Source: Pseudomonas paralactis
GTDB taxonomy: Bacteria; Pseudomonadota; Gammaproteobacteria; Pseudomonadales; Pseudomonadaceae
Reading direction: 5' to 3'
Assembly: GCF_001439735.1 (NCBI RefSeq)
Contig: NZ_JYLN01000005.1
Location: 186,001-250,000 of the forward strand
Length of the DNA: 64,000 nt
Shown: piece by piece, positions 8,097 to 18,965 of the stretch
Numbering within the stretch: the first letter of the stretch is position 1
How the letters are laid out: the number at the start of each line of letters is the position of its first letter
Notes under the pieces: model-generated
What the model saw: the letters and a program-made list of their open reading frames with translations, nothing else
What the model was told of the DNA's origin: nothing
The model's database searches: none
Program-made: the position numbers and the translations under genes

Positions 8097-11000
8097 TCAG
8101 TTGTCGTAGCCCAGGTTCGGCGCCAGCCAACGCTCCGTCACACTCAGGTCCTGGCCTTTGCGTGCCGTGTAGCTGGTGACCTGATCCTTGTCGACCTTGC
8201 CCACGGCGAAGTACTGCGCCTGCGGGTGGGCAAAGTACCAGCCACTGACCGCTGCCGCCGGGAACATCGCGTAGTGCTCGGTGAGAAACACGCCGCTGCG
8301 ACCTGCGTGCATTTCCTGGGCTTGGGGGTCGAGCAGTTGGAACAGCTGGGCTTTTTCGGTGTGATCCGGGCACGCCGGGTAGCCGGGGGCAGGGCGGATA
8401 CCGCTGTATTGCTCCTTGATCAGCGCCTCGTTGTCCAGTTGCTCGTCCTTGGCGTAGCCCCAGTGTTCTTTACGCACTTGCTGGTGCAGCCATTCGGCGC
8501 AGGCTTCGGCGAGGCGGTCGGCGAGGGCCTTGACCATGATCGAGTTGTAGTCATCGCCGGCGTCCTGGTAGGCCTTGGCAACTTCTTCGGCGCCGATGCC
8601 GGCGGTGGTGATGAAGCCACCGATATAGTCGGTCACGCCGCTGTCCTTTGGCGCCACGAAGTCGGCCAGAGAGAAGTTCGGCTTGCCGTCGGTCTTGATG
8701 ATCTGCTGGCGCAAGTGATGCAGTTTGGCGATGGGCTGGCCGTCGTCACCATAGACTTCCAGGTCGTCATCCTGCACCTGGTTGGTCGGCCAGAAACCGA
8801 ACACCGCACGGGCGCTGATGAGTTTCTCGTCGATCAACTTTTTGAGCATTTCCCGGGCATCGGCATACAGCGCGGTGGCGGCTTCACCCACCACTTCATC
8901 GGTGAGGATTCGCGGGAACTTGCCGGCCAGGTCCCAGGATATAAAGAACGGCGTCCAGTCGATGTACTCGGCCAGCACCTTGAGGTCGATATTGTCCAGC
9001 ACCCTGGCGCCGGTAAAGGTCGGCACCACCGGGGCGTAGCTGCTCCAGTCGAACTGCGGCTTCTTGGCGATGGCCGCCGCGTAGCTCAGGCGCTCGGTGC
9101 GGGCGCTGCGGTTGGAGGTGCGCTCACGTACGTCGATGTATTCCAGGCGGGTCTTCTCGACGAAGCCGGCCTTCAGCTCCTTGGACAGCAACTGCGTGGC
9201 CACGCCCACCGCGCGGGAGGCGTCGGTCACGTAGATCACTGCGTCGTTGCTGTACTTGGGCTCAATTTTCACCGCCGTGTGCGCCTTGGACGTGGTGGCG
9301 CCACCGATCATCAGCGGCAGGTGGAAATCCTGGCGCTGCATCTCGCGGGCCACGTGCACCATCTCATCCAGCGACGGCGTGATCAGGCCGGACAGGCCAA
9401 TGATGTCGCATTTCTGCTCCTTGGCTACCTGCAAGATCTTCTCCGCTGGCACCATCACGCCCAGGTCGACGATATCATAGCCGTTGCAACCCAGCACCAC
9501 GCCGACAATGTTCTTGCCGATGTCATGCACGTCGCCCTTGACCGTGGCCATGAGGATCTTGCCCTTGGCTTCGGGCTTGTCGCCTTTTTCCAGCTCGATG
9601 AACGGGATCAAGTGCGCCACCGCCTGCTTCATCACGCGGGCGGATTTCACCACCTGGGGCAGGAACATCTTGCCGGCGCCGAACAGGTCGCCAACGATAT
9701 TCATGCCGGACATCAGCGGGCCTTCGATCACCTCGATCGGGCGCGCGAACGACAGGCGCGACTCTTCGGTGTCTTCGACGATGTGCGTGGTGATGCCCTT
9801 GACCAGCGCGTGTTCAAGACGCTTGTTGACGTCCCAGCCGCGCCACTCTTCGGTCTCGGCTTCCTTGACGCTACCGTCGCCCTTGTACTTGTCGGCAATG
9901 GCGAGCAGGGCGTCGGTGCCTTCCGGCGTACGGTTGAGCACCACGTCTTCGACGGCGTCACGCAGCTCGGCCGGGATCTGGTCGTAGATCTCCAGTTGGC
10001 CGGCGTTGACGATCCCCATGGTCAGGCCCGCGCGGATCGCATACAGCAGGAACACCGAGTGGATCGCCTCACGCACCGGGTTGTTGCCACGGAACGAGAA
10101 CGACACGTTGGACACGCCACCGGAGGTCAGCGCGTAGGGCAGTTCATCTCGGATATAGGCACAGGCATTAATGAAGTCGACGGCGTAGTTGTTGTGTTCT
10201 TCGATGCCGGTGGCGACCGCGAAGATGTTCGGGTCGAAGATGATGTCTTCCGGCGGGAAGCCCACTTCATTGACCAGGATGTCGTAGGAGCGCTTGCAGA
10301 TCTCTTTCTTGCGCGCTTCGGTGTCGGCCTGGCCGGCTTCGTCGAACGCCATCACCACCACTGCCGCGCCGTAGCGCTTGCACAGCTTGGCGTGGTGAAT
10401 GAACTGTTCTACGCCTTCCTTCATGCTGATGGAGTTGACGATCCCCTTGCCCTGGATGCATTTGAGGCCGGCTTCGATCACTTCCCACTTGGAGGAGTCG
10501 ATCATGATCGGTACGCGGGAGATGTCCGGCTCGCCGGCGATCAGATTGAGGAAGGTCACCATGGCCTTCTTCGAATCCAACATGCCCTCGTCCATGTTGA
10601 TGTCGATCACCTGGGCGCCGGCTTCCACCTGCTGCAGGGCGACTTCCAGGGCTTCGGTGTAGTTGTCTTCGCGGATCAGGCGGGCGAACTTGGCCGAGCC
10701 CGTGATGTTGGTACGTTCGCCGACGTTGACGAACAACGAACTGCGGTCGATGGTGAACGGCTCCAGGCCCGACAGGCGGCAGGCCTTGGGAATGTCCGGG
10801 ATCGAGCGCGGCGCGTAACCGGCCACAGCCTTGGCGATGGCTTCGATATGCCCAGGCGTGGTGCCGCAGCAACCGCCGACGATGTTCAGGAAGCCGCTTT
10901 GGGCGAATTCTTCGATGACCTTGGCGGTTTCTGACGGCAGTTCATCGTACTCGCCGAACTCATTGGGCAGGCCAGCGTTGGGGTGCGCCGACACATGGGT

Positions 11001-11807
11001 GTTGGCCTTGTTCGACAACTCTTCCAGGTAGGGGCGCAGTTCACTGGCGCCCAGGGCGCAGTTCAAACCGACCGAGATCGGCTTGGCGTGGGCCACAGAG
11101 TTCCAGAACGCTTCGGTGGTCTGGCCCGACAGGGTACGGCCGGAGGCGTCGGTGATGGTGCCGGAGATCATGATCGGCAGTTCCACGCCCAGCTCCTCGA
11201 ACACCCCTTGCACGGCGAAGATCGCGGCCTTTGCGTTAAGGGTGTCGAAGATGGTTTCGATCAGGATCAGGTCGGCGCCGCCTTCGATCAGGCCCTTGGT
11301 GGCTTCGGTGTAGTTTTCCACCAGCTCATCGAAGGTCACGTTGCGGTAGCCGGGGTTGTTCACGTCCGGCGACAGCGAGCAGGTACGGCTGGTCGGGCCC
11401 AGTACACCGGCTACAAAACGCGGCTTGGCCGGGTTCTCGTGGGTTTTGGCGTCGGCCACCTTGCGCGCCAGGCGTGCGCCTTCCACGTTCAGTTCATAGG
11501 CCAGTTCTTCCATGCCGTAATCGGCCATGGAGATACGCGTGGCGTTGAAGGTGTTGGTTTCAAGGATGTCGGCGCCGGCGTCCAGGTAGGCTTTTTCAAT
11601 GCCGCCGATCACGTCTGGGCGGGTCAGCACCAGCAGGTCGTTGTTGCCTTTGACGTCGCTTGGCCAATCGGCGAAGCGTTTGCCACGGTAGTCTTGCTCC
11701 TCAAGCTTATAGCTCTGGATCATCGTGCCCATGCCACCATCAAGGATCAGGATGCGTTCCTTGAGGGCTTGGTGAAGGGCTTGCAGGCGAGCGCTACGAT
11801 CGGGCAT
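8097..11807 (-). CDS. metH: Cobalamin-dependent methionine synthase
   Basis: This 1236-residue cytoplasmic enzyme transfers the methyl group of 5-methyltetrahydrofolate to homocysteine via methylcobalamin. The domains appear in order: homocysteine-binding barrel ([10 protein letters not shown] near residue 23; zinc cysteines in GLNC and GGCCGTT), pterin-binding domain ([12 protein letters not shown]), B12 cap, cobalamin-binding Rossmann domain ([11 protein letters not shown], whose His is the lower axial ligand), and the C-terminal AdoMet reactivation domain ([12 protein letters not shown]). The length matches the family. It depends on the cobalamin made or imported by the 16-25 kb region. 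It is divergent from cti. Confidence 0.98.
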   Translation of the reverse strand: MPDRSARLQALHQALKERILILDGGMGTMIQSYKLEEQDYRGKRFADWPSDVKGNNDLLVLTRPDVIGGIEKAYLDAGADILETNTFNATRISMADYGMEELAYELNVEGARLARKVADAKTHENPAKPRFVAGVLGPTSRTCSLSPDVNNPGYRNVTFDELVENYTEATKGLIEGGADLILIETIFDTLNAKAAIFAVQGVFEELGVELPIMISGTITDASGRTLSGQTTEAFWNSVAHAKPISVGLNCALGASELRPYLEELSNKANTHVSAHPNAGLPNEFGEYDELPSETAKVIEEFAQSGFLNIVGGCCGTTPGHIEAIAKAVAGYAPRSIPDIPKACRLSGLEPFTIDRSSLFVNVGERTNITGSAKFARLIREDNYTEALEVALQQVEAGAQVIDINMDEGMLDSKKAMVTFLNLIAGEPDISRVPIMIDSSKWEVIEAGLKCIQGKGIVNSISMKEGVEQFIHHAKLCKRYGAAVVVMAFDEAGQADTEARKKEICKRSYDILVNEVGFPPEDIIFDPNIFAVATGIEEHNNYAVDFINACAYIRDELPYALTSGGVSNVSFSFRGNNPVREAIHSVFLLYAIRAGLTMGIVNAGQLEIYDQIPAELRDAVEDVVLNRTPEGTDALLAIADKYKGDGSVKEAETEEWRGWDVNKRLEHALVKGITTHIVEDTEESRLSFARPIEVIEGPLMSGMNIVGDLFGAGKMFLPQVVKSARVMKQAVAHLIPFIELEKGDKPEAKGKILMATVKGDVHDIGKNIVGVVLGCNGYDIVDLGVMVPAEKILQVAKEQKCDIIGLSGLITPSLDEMVHVAREMQRQDFHLPLMIGGATTSKAHTAVKIEPKYSNDAVIYVTDASRAVGVATQLLSKELKAGFVEKTRLEYIDVRERTSNRSARTERLSYAAAIAKKPQFDWSSYAPVVPTFTGARVLDNIDLKVLAEYIDWTPFFISWDLAGKFPRILTDEVVGEAATALYADAREMLKKLIDEKLISARAVFGFWPTNQVQDDDLEVYGDDGQPIAKLHHLRQQIIKTDGKPNFSLADFVAPKDSGVTDYIGGFITTAGIGAEEVAKAYQDAGDDYNSIMVKALADRLAEACAEWLHQQVRKEHWGYAKDEQLDNEALIKEQYSGIRPAPGYPACPDHTEKAQLFQLLDPQAQEMHAGRSGVFLTEHYAMFPAAAVSGWYFAHPQAQYFAVGKVDKDQVTSYTARKGQDLSVTERWLAPNLGYDN

Positions 11808-11887
11808 GGGACTACTCTAGTCAGGCATTACGGAGGGCGTGAATCATAGCAAACCTGTGCCGATTTGGAGCATGTCCGGGTTATGCA

Positions 11888-11900
11888 TGAATATCGCTCA
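11888..11900. promoter_or_regulatory. Possible MetR box between metH and cti
   Basis: TGAATATCGCTCA matches the dyad TGAA-N5-TTCA, bound by MetR in enteric bacteria, at all but one position. It lies about 80 bp upstream of metH. The motif is short and the match could be chance. Confidence 0.25.
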
Positions 11901-11974
11901 TGTTGCTGGCGGTCATGGCCCGGTAGAATCACCGCCACTTCACAGACCGCACGCCTTGAATCGGGACCCGATAC

Positions 11975-14266
11975 ATGTCACTTCGTTTGATCGTCAGCGC
12001 CGTCCTGGCCTTGATAGCCAGTACTGCGCAGGCAGAGGGCCCCGCTTCGGCGATTTCCTATACCCGCGATATCCAACCGATCTTCACCGAGAAATGCGTG
12101 GCCTGCCACGCCTGCTACGACTCCGCCTGCCAGCTCAACCTGGGCAGTGCCGAGGGCGCCGCGCGCGGTGCAAGCAAAATGCCGGTGTATGACGGCGAGC
12201 GCAGCCAGGCCACGCCAACGACGCGTTTGTTTTATGACGCATTTGGTAAGCAGGCGTGGCAGCAGAAGGGCTTCTACTCGGTGCTGGACGCCCAGGGCAG
12301 CCAGGCTGCGCTGATGGCGCGCATGCTGGAGCTGGGGCACAACGCACCGTTGGCGCCCAATGCCAAGCTGCCCGACAGCATTGTGCTGGGGCTCAACCGC
12401 GACAATATGTGCGCAACGCCCGGCGAGTTCAGTGCCTATGCCGGCGCGCACCCCAAGGAAGGCATGCCGCTGGCGGTCACCGGCCTGACCGATCAGCAGT
12501 ACCAGACTTTACAACGCTGGCTGGCCTCCGGCGCGCCGATTGACGAGCAGGGCCTGGCGCCAAGCGCCAGGGAAGCGTTGCAAGTGCAACAGTGGGAAAA
12601 CCTGTTCAACCAGCCGGGCGCCCGGGAAAGCCTGGTGGCGCGCTGGCTGTTCGAGCATTTGTTTCTGGCGCATATCTATTTCGAGAGCGGTGAGCCGGGG
12701 CATTACTTCCAGTGGGTGCGTTCGCGTACGCCCAGTGGCCAGCCGATTGACCTGATCGCCACCCGTCGCCCCAACGACGACCCGGGCACCCAGGTGTACT
12801 ACCGCCTGTGGCCGGTGCAGGGCGTGATCGTGCATAAGACCCACATCACTTACCCCTTCAGCGCAGCAAAGATGGCGCGGATCAAGGCGTTGTTCTACGC
12901 CGGCGACTGGCATGTCACTGCCTTGCCAGGCTACGGCCCCGGCAGCCGCGCCAACCCGTTTGCGACATTCGAAGCCATCCCGGCCAAAGCGCGTTACCAA
13001 TTCATGCTCGATAACGCTGAATACTTCGTGCGTACCTTCATTCGCGGGCCGGTGTGCCGTGGGCAGATCGCTACGGACGTGATCCGCGATAACTTCTGGA
13101 CGCTGTTCCAGGACCCCGACCACGATCTGTACATCACCGATGCGCGTTATCGTGGCCAGGCCACGCCGTTGCTGGCCATGCCTGGGCAGAATGACGACGT
13201 GGGCAGTGTGCTGAGCCTGTGGCTGGCCTACCGCGACAAGCGCAACCAGTACGAAGCCTTGCGCCGTGACAACTATGCAGACCTGCCGGCGCCGAGCTGG
13301 TCGACATTGTGGGCGGGTAATGACAACGCCTTGTTGAGCATTTTCCGCCATTTCGACAGCGCCTCGGTGACCAAGGGCCTGATTGGCGAGGTCCCGCAGA
13401 CGATGTGGCTGTTCGACTACCCACTGCTGGAACGCACCTATTACCAGTTGGCGGTGAATTTCGATGTGTTTGGCAACGTATCGCATCAGGCCCAGACGCG
13501 CCTGTATTTCGACCTGATCCGTAACGGCGCCGAGCAGAACTTCCTGCGCCTGATGCCCGCCGACACCCGCGAAGACTTCATGGACGACTGGTACCAGAAC
13601 AGCGGCAAGCTCAAGCTGTGGCTGGACTATGAAGCGATTGACGATGACAAGGCCAGTGGTTTGCACCTGAGCGAAAAAGACCCCAAGCGTGACTTCGCCA
13701 ACCAGTTGCTGACCCGCTACGGCCATTTGAACGCCAGCCCCGACCCGATCAACCGCTGCAGCGGCGCGTTCTGCTCCCGCGACGGCATTGACCCGGCCTT
13801 GCAGGATGCCGAACAAGCGCTGAGCCGCCTGACCTCACGGCCGGCGGCAGGGCTCAAGGTGATCGAGCAATTGCCCGAAGCCACGATGCTGCGCATCGAG
13901 ACCGCCAGCGGCAAGCGCGAGGTCTACAGCCTGCTGCGCAACCGTGCCCACAGTAACGTCGCGTTCCTGCTGGGCGAGGCGTATCGCTATCAGCCGGGCC
14001 TGGACACCTTGACCATCTACCCGGGTGTGCTCAGCAGCTACCCGAACTTCATGTTCAATATCCCGGCCCGGGAAGTACCTGCCTTTGTCGCACAGATGGA
14101 GCAGGCCAGGGACGCGCAAAGCTTCGAGAAAATCGTTGATCACTGGGGCGTGCGGCGCAGCCATCCGTTGTTCTGGCAGTATTTCCACGACTTGTCGCGG
14201 TACATCCACGAAACCACACCGGTGGAAGAGGGCGTATTGGACATGAACCGCTATGAGAACCTATAA
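11975..14266 (+). CDS. cti: Fatty acid cis/trans isomerase
   Basis: This is a 763-residue periplasmic heme protein that converts cis-unsaturated membrane fatty acids to trans isomers, a rapid response of Pseudomonas to solvents and heat. A signal peptide (about residues 1-20, ending AQA) and an N-terminal cytochrome c-type CxxCH motif (EKCVACHAC, near residue 40) are visible, followed by the long isomerase region. The length fits known Cti proteins. It is transcribed divergently from metH with 167 bp between the starts. It appears monocistronic, since the next gene is 86 bp downstream and functionally different. Confidence 0.95.
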   Translation: MSLRLIVSAVLALIASTAQAEGPASAISYTRDIQPIFTEKCVACHACYDSACQLNLGSAEGAARGASKMPVYDGERSQATPTTRLFYDAFGKQAWQQKGFYSVLDAQGSQAALMARMLELGHNAPLAPNAKLPDSIVLGLNRDNMCATPGEFSAYAGAHPKEGMPLAVTGLTDQQYQTLQRWLASGAPIDEQGLAPSAREALQVQQWENLFNQPGARESLVARWLFEHLFLAHIYFESGEPGHYFQWVRSRTPSGQPIDLIATRRPNDDPGTQVYYRLWPVQGVIVHKTHITYPFSAAKMARIKALFYAGDWHVTALPGYGPGSRANPFATFEAIPAKARYQFMLDNAEYFVRTFIRGPVCRGQIATDVIRDNFWTLFQDPDHDLYITDARYRGQATPLLAMPGQNDDVGSVLSLWLAYRDKRNQYEALRRDNYADLPAPSWSTLWAGNDNALLSIFRHFDSASVTKGLIGEVPQTMWLFDYPLLERTYYQLAVNFDVFGNVSHQAQTRLYFDLIRNGAEQNFLRLMPADTREDFMDDWYQNSGKLKLWLDYEAIDDDKASGLHLSEKDPKRDFANQLLTRYGHLNASPDPINRCSGAFCSRDGIDPALQDAEQALSRLTSRPAAGLKVIEQLPEATMLRIETASGKREVYSLLRNRAHSNVAFLLGEAYRYQPGLDTLTIYPGVLSSYPNFMFNIPAREVPAFVAQMEQARDAQSFEKIVDHWGVRRSHPLFWQYFHDLSRYIHETTPVEEGVLDMNRYENL

Positions 14267-14352
14267 CTGCTGGTATTGATCCGGTCACCCCACCACGCGG
14301 GCGCTGAAGCAGTCGGATATCTATCGATAAACCGGGAAAAGGTACTCCGACG

Positions 14353-15375
14353 ATGTTGATTTCAGTGCAGGCGCTACGCGCCCTGGCGGCGTGGATGGTG
14401 GTGGGTGTTCATTTCATGCAGTTGTTCTTCGACTTTGAGGCACATAACGCGTTGGAGTATCTGCTGGCCGATAAAGGCGGTATCGGGGTGGATATATTCT
14501 TTGTCATCAGTGGCTTTGTGATCTTTCTTGCGACTGCGGACAAAGCCCTGACCCCTTGGCGTTTCATGTTTATGCGCGTGGCAAGGATCGTCCCGGCCTA
14601 TTGGTTCTATACCCTGTTGATGATTGTTCTGGTTGCCACCGTGCCCTCGGTGTTTCCCCAAGAGCATCTTGATCCGAGTTATGTGCTGATGTCGCTGCTG
14701 TTCATCGCAGCTCCAAGCGAGCCGGGTGTAGAGGTCTACCCACTACTGGGCGTTGGGTGGACCCTGAATTTCGAGATGGTGTTCTATGCGCTGTTTGCAG
14801 TCGCGCTGTTGGTTCGCGAATCCTGTCGGTTGTGGGTCGCGGCCACGTTGCTGTATCTGATGTGCTATATCGGCCCCGCCCTGGGCTTGGCCAGTGGGTT
14901 CTACAGCAATGGCATTGTGCTGGAGTTTCTGATGGGCATTATGATCGGCATGATGTATCGACGGGGTAGGTGCCAGGCCAAGCCGTGGCTGCCGGTGCTG
15001 GGTATCGTCGTTGCGTTAACGGCGATTTATCATGGGGCCGATATACCGCGTGCGCTGGAATGGGGAGTGCCCAGTGCGGTACTGGTCATCAGTTGTGTAG
15101 CGTTGGAGCCCTGGTTTCAAGGCTCCCGCTTTTTGAAGTTGCTCGGGGATTGTTCCTATTCGGTGTACTTGATCCACGTGCCGGTGCTCGCCGTTGGGTA
15201 TTTTGTTGCCCAGCGAATGGGCGTAGACCCTTACACGATGCTGCTGATGTGCATCGTGGTGATAGCTTTGGGCGCTTATGCAAGCTATCGATGGCTGGAG
15301 AAGGCAACCTATCGCGTGCTCAAGCGTTGGCTGGGCGTTGATGATTCGGTAATTATTTCCCGACAAAAATACTAG
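14353..15375 (+). CDS. Acyltransferase-3 family membrane O-acyltransferase
   Basis: This is a 340-residue polytopic inner-membrane protein of the OafA/YrhL type, with about ten hydrophobic segments. The conserved N-terminal ISVQALRALAAWMVVGVHF contains the family histidine, and IGVDIFFVISGFVI follows. Such enzymes acetylate or otherwise acylate surface polysaccharides and other exported substrates. No glycosyltransferase or O-antigen genes flank it, so its acceptor is unknown. The start ATG is followed directly by the conserved first helix. Its codon choice is somewhat less GC-rich than its neighbours, which could indicate a more recently acquired gene; this is impression only. Confidence 0.85.
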   Translation: MLISVQALRALAAWMVVGVHFMQLFFDFEAHNALEYLLADKGGIGVDIFFVISGFVIFLATADKALTPWRFMFMRVARIVPAYWFYTLLMIVLVATVPSVFPQEHLDPSYVLMSLLFIAAPSEPGVEVYPLLGVGWTLNFEMVFYALFAVALLVRESCRLWVAATLLYLMCYIGPALGLASGFYSNGIVLEFLMGIMIGMMYRRGRCQAKPWLPVLGIVVALTAIYHGADIPRALEWGVPSAVLVISCVALEPWFQGSRFLKLLGDCSYSVYLIHVPVLAVGYFVAQRMGVDPYTMLLMCIVVIALGAYASYRWLEKATYRVLKRWLGVDDSVIISRQKY

Positions 15376-15425
15376 GACTTTGTACCTCTGTAATGATTTG
15401 GCGTAAACTGCGGGCAAGCCTGTGA

Positions 15426-16019
<594 letters not shown>

Positions 16020-16041
16020 GTAAGGTGTTCACTGCGAGCAT

Positions 16042-16072
16042 AAAAAACGGCGCCCGTGAGCGCCGTTTTTTT
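16042..16072. terminator. Intrinsic terminator after nfuA
   Basis: A perfect stem AAAAAACGGCGC / GCGCCGTTTTTT with loop CCGTGA is followed by a T run on the plus strand and, because of the A tract, also on the minus strand. It can serve nfuA and possibly the convergent cobM transcript. Confidence 0.9.
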
Positions 16073-16082
16073 ATGCGCTCTC

Positions 16083-16182
16083 TGTAGGAGCGAGCTTGCT
16101 CGCGAAAAGCGTCAACGATAACGCGTGTTTCCTGAATAAACGCGGCGCCTATGGGGTTTTCGCGAGCAAGCTCGCTCCTACA
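16083..16182. repeat. REPIN, 100 bp
   Basis: Two inverted REP arms (TGTAGGAGCGAGCTTGCTCG and its complement) flank a 50-bp interior containing GTCAACGATAACGCG in forward orientation. The element lies between the convergent nfuA and cobM genes. Confidence 0.95.
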
Positions 16183-16209
16183 GGGATTAGGGCAAGCCAC
16201 CCCACATAA

Positions 16210-16956
16210 TCAGGGTCTGTAAAGGTGGGCATGCCCGGCCCGATACAGCGACGACTCGCCGAAACTGTCACTGGCCAGCACTCGGCCCACCACAATCAGT
16301 GCCGTGCGCCGGAACCCCTTGGCTGCGACCTTGGCGGCAATATCTGTCAGGGTGCCGACAACCCAATCGTGATCCGGCCAGGTCGCTCGGTGCACCACGG
16401 CAATTGGGCAATCGGCGCCATAGTGGGGCAGCAGTTCGGCGACGATCTTTTCCAGGTGATTGACCCCCAAGTGGATCGCCATGGTCGTACCATGGCGGGC
16501 CAGGCTGTCGAAGCTCTCACCGGGGGGCATGTTGGTCTTGTCGGCGTATCGGGTCAGGATCACGCTCTGGGCGATGTCCGGCAGAGTCAGCTCGGTTTCC
16601 AGCAACGCGGCGCAGGCCGCTACTGCCGTAACGCCGGGAATGACCTGGAAAGGAATACCCATTTCCCGCAAGTGGCGGATCTGCTCGCCAATCGCGCCAT
16701 ACAGGCTCGGGTCGCCCGAGTGCACGCGCGCCACATCCTGGCCTTGGGCATGGGCGGTCTTGATCAGGTCCATGATCTGTTCAAGATGCAGCTCGGCGCT
16801 GTTGACCACCTGCTGCGCCTGATGACCCTCCAGCACCGCGGCGGGCACTAACGAGCCGGCATAGATGATCACCGGGCAACTGCGGATCAGCCGCTGGCCC
16901 TTGACGGTGATCAGTTCCGGATCGCCGGGGCCTGCGCCGATGAAGTAGACGGTCAT
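16210..16956 (-). CDS. cobM: Precorrin-4 C11-methyltransferase
   Basis: This 248-residue SAM-dependent methyltransferase methylates precorrin-4 at C-11 in the aerobic cobalamin pathway. The class III tetrapyrrole methylase fold is clear: VYFIGAGPGDPELITVKG at the N-terminus, SGDPSLYGAIGEQ near residue 80, and IPGVTAVAACAA. It is the last gene of the riboswitch-preceded minus-strand unit cbtB-cbtA-cobE-cobM, 69 bp after cobE. A signature of the CobM subgroup rather than CobJ or CobI is the TRYADKTNMPPGE segment. Confidence 0.94.
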   Translation of the reverse strand: MTVYFIGAGPGDPELITVKGQRLIRSCPVIIYAGSLVPAAVLEGHQAQQVVNSAELHLEQIMDLIKTAHAQGQDVARVHSGDPSLYGAIGEQIRHLREMGIPFQVIPGVTAVAACAALLETELTLPDIAQSVILTRYADKTNMPPGESFDSLARHGTTMAIHLGVNHLEKIVAELLPHYGADCPIAVVHRATWPDHDWVVGTLTDIAAKVAAKGFRRTALIVVGRVLASDSFGESSLYRAGHAHLYRP

Positions 16957-17025
16957 GGAGAGTTCCTGTTGAAAAGCGGGCGAGCATGAAAACGGCTCAT
17001 GGTCGCAAGGGCGATTATCAAGGTT

Positions 17026-17418
17026 TTAGCCGGTGCAGGCCAATGCAAGCGTGGCGTGGGCAACTTTTCTGCGAGTGATCAGCAGGCGGGCAGGGGCATT
17101 AGCGAGCTGTTCGGTCAGGGCCAGGGCGGCGCTTTCGGCAATGCCGTAACAGCCGGTATGGGCAAATGCGACGCTCGATTTGTGGCTCAGTCGCTCTTCG
17201 TAAGCCGCCAATTGCGTGGCATCGAAGCACAGCAGCGGTACATTCAGCACTTGGGCGAGCGCCAGCAACCCTGGCTCATCCTGCTTGCGATCGATACTGG
17301 CCAGCGCCGTCAAGCACTGGCGGCCGATACCCGCTTCGACGAGGGCGCTGTCCAGCAGCGCCAGCAGCGTGTGAACGTCACAACCCCGCTGGCAACCCAG
17401 GCCGACTACCAACGTCAT
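17026..17418 (-). CDS. cobE: Cobalamin biosynthesis protein CobE (CbiG C-terminal-like)
   Basis: This is a 130-residue protein matching the C-terminal CbiG/CobE domain: MTLVVGLGCQRGCDVHTLLALLD at the start and LLCFDATQLAAYEERLS in the middle. CobE is required for aerobic cobalamin synthesis and has been proposed to act with CobZ/CobG-like or methylation steps; the exact reaction is uncertain. Its ATG overlaps the cbtA stop codon by 4 bp, so it is translationally coupled. The reading frame is open further upstream, but the coupled ATG gives the expected length. Confidence 0.88.
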   Translation of the reverse strand: MTLVVGLGCQRGCDVHTLLALLDSALVEAGIGRQCLTALASIDRKQDEPGLLALAQVLNVPLLCFDATQLAAYEERLSHKSSVAFAHTGCYGIAESAALALTEQLANAPARLLITRRKVAHATLALACTG

Positions 17419-18119
17419 GCCGAGTATTGGTCGTCGCGGTTGCGGCGAAACAGCCAGGCGCTGATCAGGCCCAGGGCCAGCCAGAACACCACATTGGTCA
17501 GTTGCGATGCGATTTTGAACTGTGCTTCGAGCGCCTCGGGTGCCAGCATCGAATGCACTTGCGGCTGCGGCGCGCCAATCACGTGGGGGACGGCAAGAAT
17601 TGCCACGCCCAGCACTTTGAGCAGCCCGTTGCGACCGAACACGATCAGCGCAATACCGGCGGCGGTGGAGGCGGCGGTACCGATCCACCAGGTCTGGCGC
17701 AGCGTCAGGTCAGCCGCGGCCGTGCCCGGCAATTCAGGCGGCAGGCCCAGGGTAGGTGCCAGCACAAAGGTCGCGTAACCCGCCAGGCCCCAGAGCAAGC
17801 CCTGGGCGGTGCGGGTGGGGGCGCGCAAGGTGTAAAGGCCGGCGAGCATCAACGCAAAGCCGACCGCCACCACCAGGTTGCCACCTGTGGTCGACAACAC
17901 GCGCTGCCAGCCATCTTCCGGCTCCCAGGCTTCGGCGTCGTGGCTATGTGCAGCGGCACCTGCGCCGTGTTCGTGGGCAACTTCGGTCGCTACAGGAGCC
18001 TTTTCATAGGTTTCGGCCTGCAAAATCAACGGCGAGACCCACAAGCTTTGCAGCAGGGTCAGCAGCAGGGCGGCCAGCAGGCCGGTGAAACCTGCGGTTT
18101 GCGCAATACGTTTGATCAT
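17415..18119 (-). CDS. cbtA: Cobalt transporter subunit CbtA
   Basis: This is a 234-residue inner-membrane protein with about five to six hydrophobic segments, starting MIKRIAQTAGFTGLLAALLL. A His/Glu-rich loop (HEHGAGAAAHSHDAEAW, about residue 45) probably binds metal. CbtA and CbtB are B12-regulated predicted cobalt importers of proteobacteria. The start is chosen from a GAGG ribosome-binding site nine bases upstream. It lies 11 bp after cbtB and overlaps cobE by 4 bp, so the four genes form one operon under the minus-strand cobalamin riboswitch. Confidence 0.93.
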   Translation of the reverse strand: MIKRIAQTAGFTGLLAALLLTLLQSLWVSPLILQAETYEKAPVATEVAHEHGAGAAAHSHDAEAWEPEDGWQRVLSTTGGNLVVAVGFALMLAGLYTLRAPTRTAQGLLWGLAGYATFVLAPTLGLPPELPGTAAADLTLRQTWWIGTAASTAAGIALIVFGRNGLLKVLGVAILAVPHVIGAPQPQVHSMLAPEALEAQFKIASQLTNVVFWLALGLISAWLFRRNRDDQYSA

Positions 18120-18130
18120 GTCGGCAGGCC

Positions 18131-18319
18131 TCAGTGGCAAGGGAACGCGGCGCTGTGGCGGGTATCGTGGGCCGCGTTATGCACCGCCTCGATATGCGAA
18201 AAACCGGCGAAGTACACAAGGCACGCACCCAGGATTGCCGCGCCGATCGCAGCGCTCAGGCGTTGACTCAACGTGGTGGTGCTGCTTGCGGAGGGCGTAG
18301 TGCTGCTGATGATCGACAT
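18131..18319 (-). CDS. cbtB: Cobalt transporter subunit CbtB
   Basis: This is a 62-residue protein with one membrane segment (about residues 20-40, LSAAIGAAILGACLVYFAGF). It is followed by a histidine-rich tail, HIEAVHNAAHDTRHSAAFPCH, that is typical of CbtB and likely to capture cobalt. It is the first gene of the minus-strand operon, about 100 bp downstream of the riboswitch, and pairs functionally with CbtA. It has the usual CbtB length. Confidence 0.93.
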   Translation of the reverse strand: MSIISSTTPSASSTTTLSQRLSAAIGAAILGACLVYFAGFSHIEAVHNAAHDTRHSAAFPCH

Positions 18320-18419
18320 GGCGCGTCCCTTTCAGGTGTCAGGGTGAAACGAGCGCATGCAAACCCCACGCGCCAGGCACGCAGGGTTCGAACAGCGCCC
18401 GCCCACCGCGGGTTTGTTA

Positions 18420-18620
18420 TCTGATTTTTTCGGGCCGGTCTCCGGGCTTGCGAGGGGCGGCTCTGGACAGAGTGCGCCTGAAAAGCATCGCCTTCCCATG
18501 CAAAAGCACAGTGGCCGTGACGCTTCGCTCGCTTACCGTTGCGGGGGCAGCACCGGACTTGTCATAGGGGTATGACGCACCGGTTTCCCGTTTCACCCTG
18601 TGAAGGGCACCCGAAACAAG
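18420..18620 (-). ncRNA. Cobalamin riboswitch controlling cbtB-cbtA-cobE-cobM
   Basis: Read on the minus strand, the order is that of a B12 element: GGGTGAAACGGGAA (about 18603-18590), GTCCGGTGCTGCCCCCGCAA, a B12 box GGCCACTG (18516-18509), ATGGGAAGGCG, and a closing AGCCCGGAGACCGGCC. All conserved core segments are present in order. High cobalamin would be expected to repress cobalt uptake and synthesis. The exact ends and the expression platform are not resolved. Confidence 0.92.
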
Positions 18621-18674
18621 ATGTGTAGGAGAGCATGGGCCGGGGACGGTAGTCAAATGCCGCGAGCCCCTGTA

Positions 18675-18862
18675 GCCTTGCACCTTCGAGGTTCTTCGGC
18701 CCCACGCCGAAGCTAAGAAGGGAACGCGGTTCAAGCCGCGGCTGCCCCCGCAACTGTGAAGGGTTCAGTTGACTGCCATGCCACTGCCGAGACGGCGGGA
18801 AGGCGCAGTCAACGTTGGTCGCAAGACCTGCACGCCCCAAGCCAGGAGACCTGCCTCGTCAC
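18675..18862 (+). ncRNA. Cobalamin riboswitch controlling cobW-cobN-chlI-chlD
   Basis: On the plus strand, a second complete B12 element runs from GAGGTTCTTCGGCCCC through AAGAAGGGAACGCGGT, GGCTGCCCCCGCAACTGTGA, the B12 box TGCCACTG (18779-18786), CGGGAAGGCG and CCAGGAGACCTGCC. It ends about 100 bp before cobW. It is divergent from, and immediately adjacent to, the cbtB riboswitch. Confidence 0.92.
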
Positions 18863-18965
18863 CGATTTTTCAATTCAACCGGGCGGGGTGATCCGGTGAC
18901 GAAATCCGCTGCTGCGCGCCGCCGCAGGGCCTGTCGTCCCGTATGCCCGCCCCAAAGGGCATCCG

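Noticed and set aside
8226..10934. A 902-codon open frame on the plus strand opposite metH, and similar long frames opposite cysI, cti, cobN, pepN and zwf
   Set aside because: They mirror the codon pattern of strong GC-rich genes on the other strand, have no domain or ribosome-binding site, and the sense genes are unmistakable.
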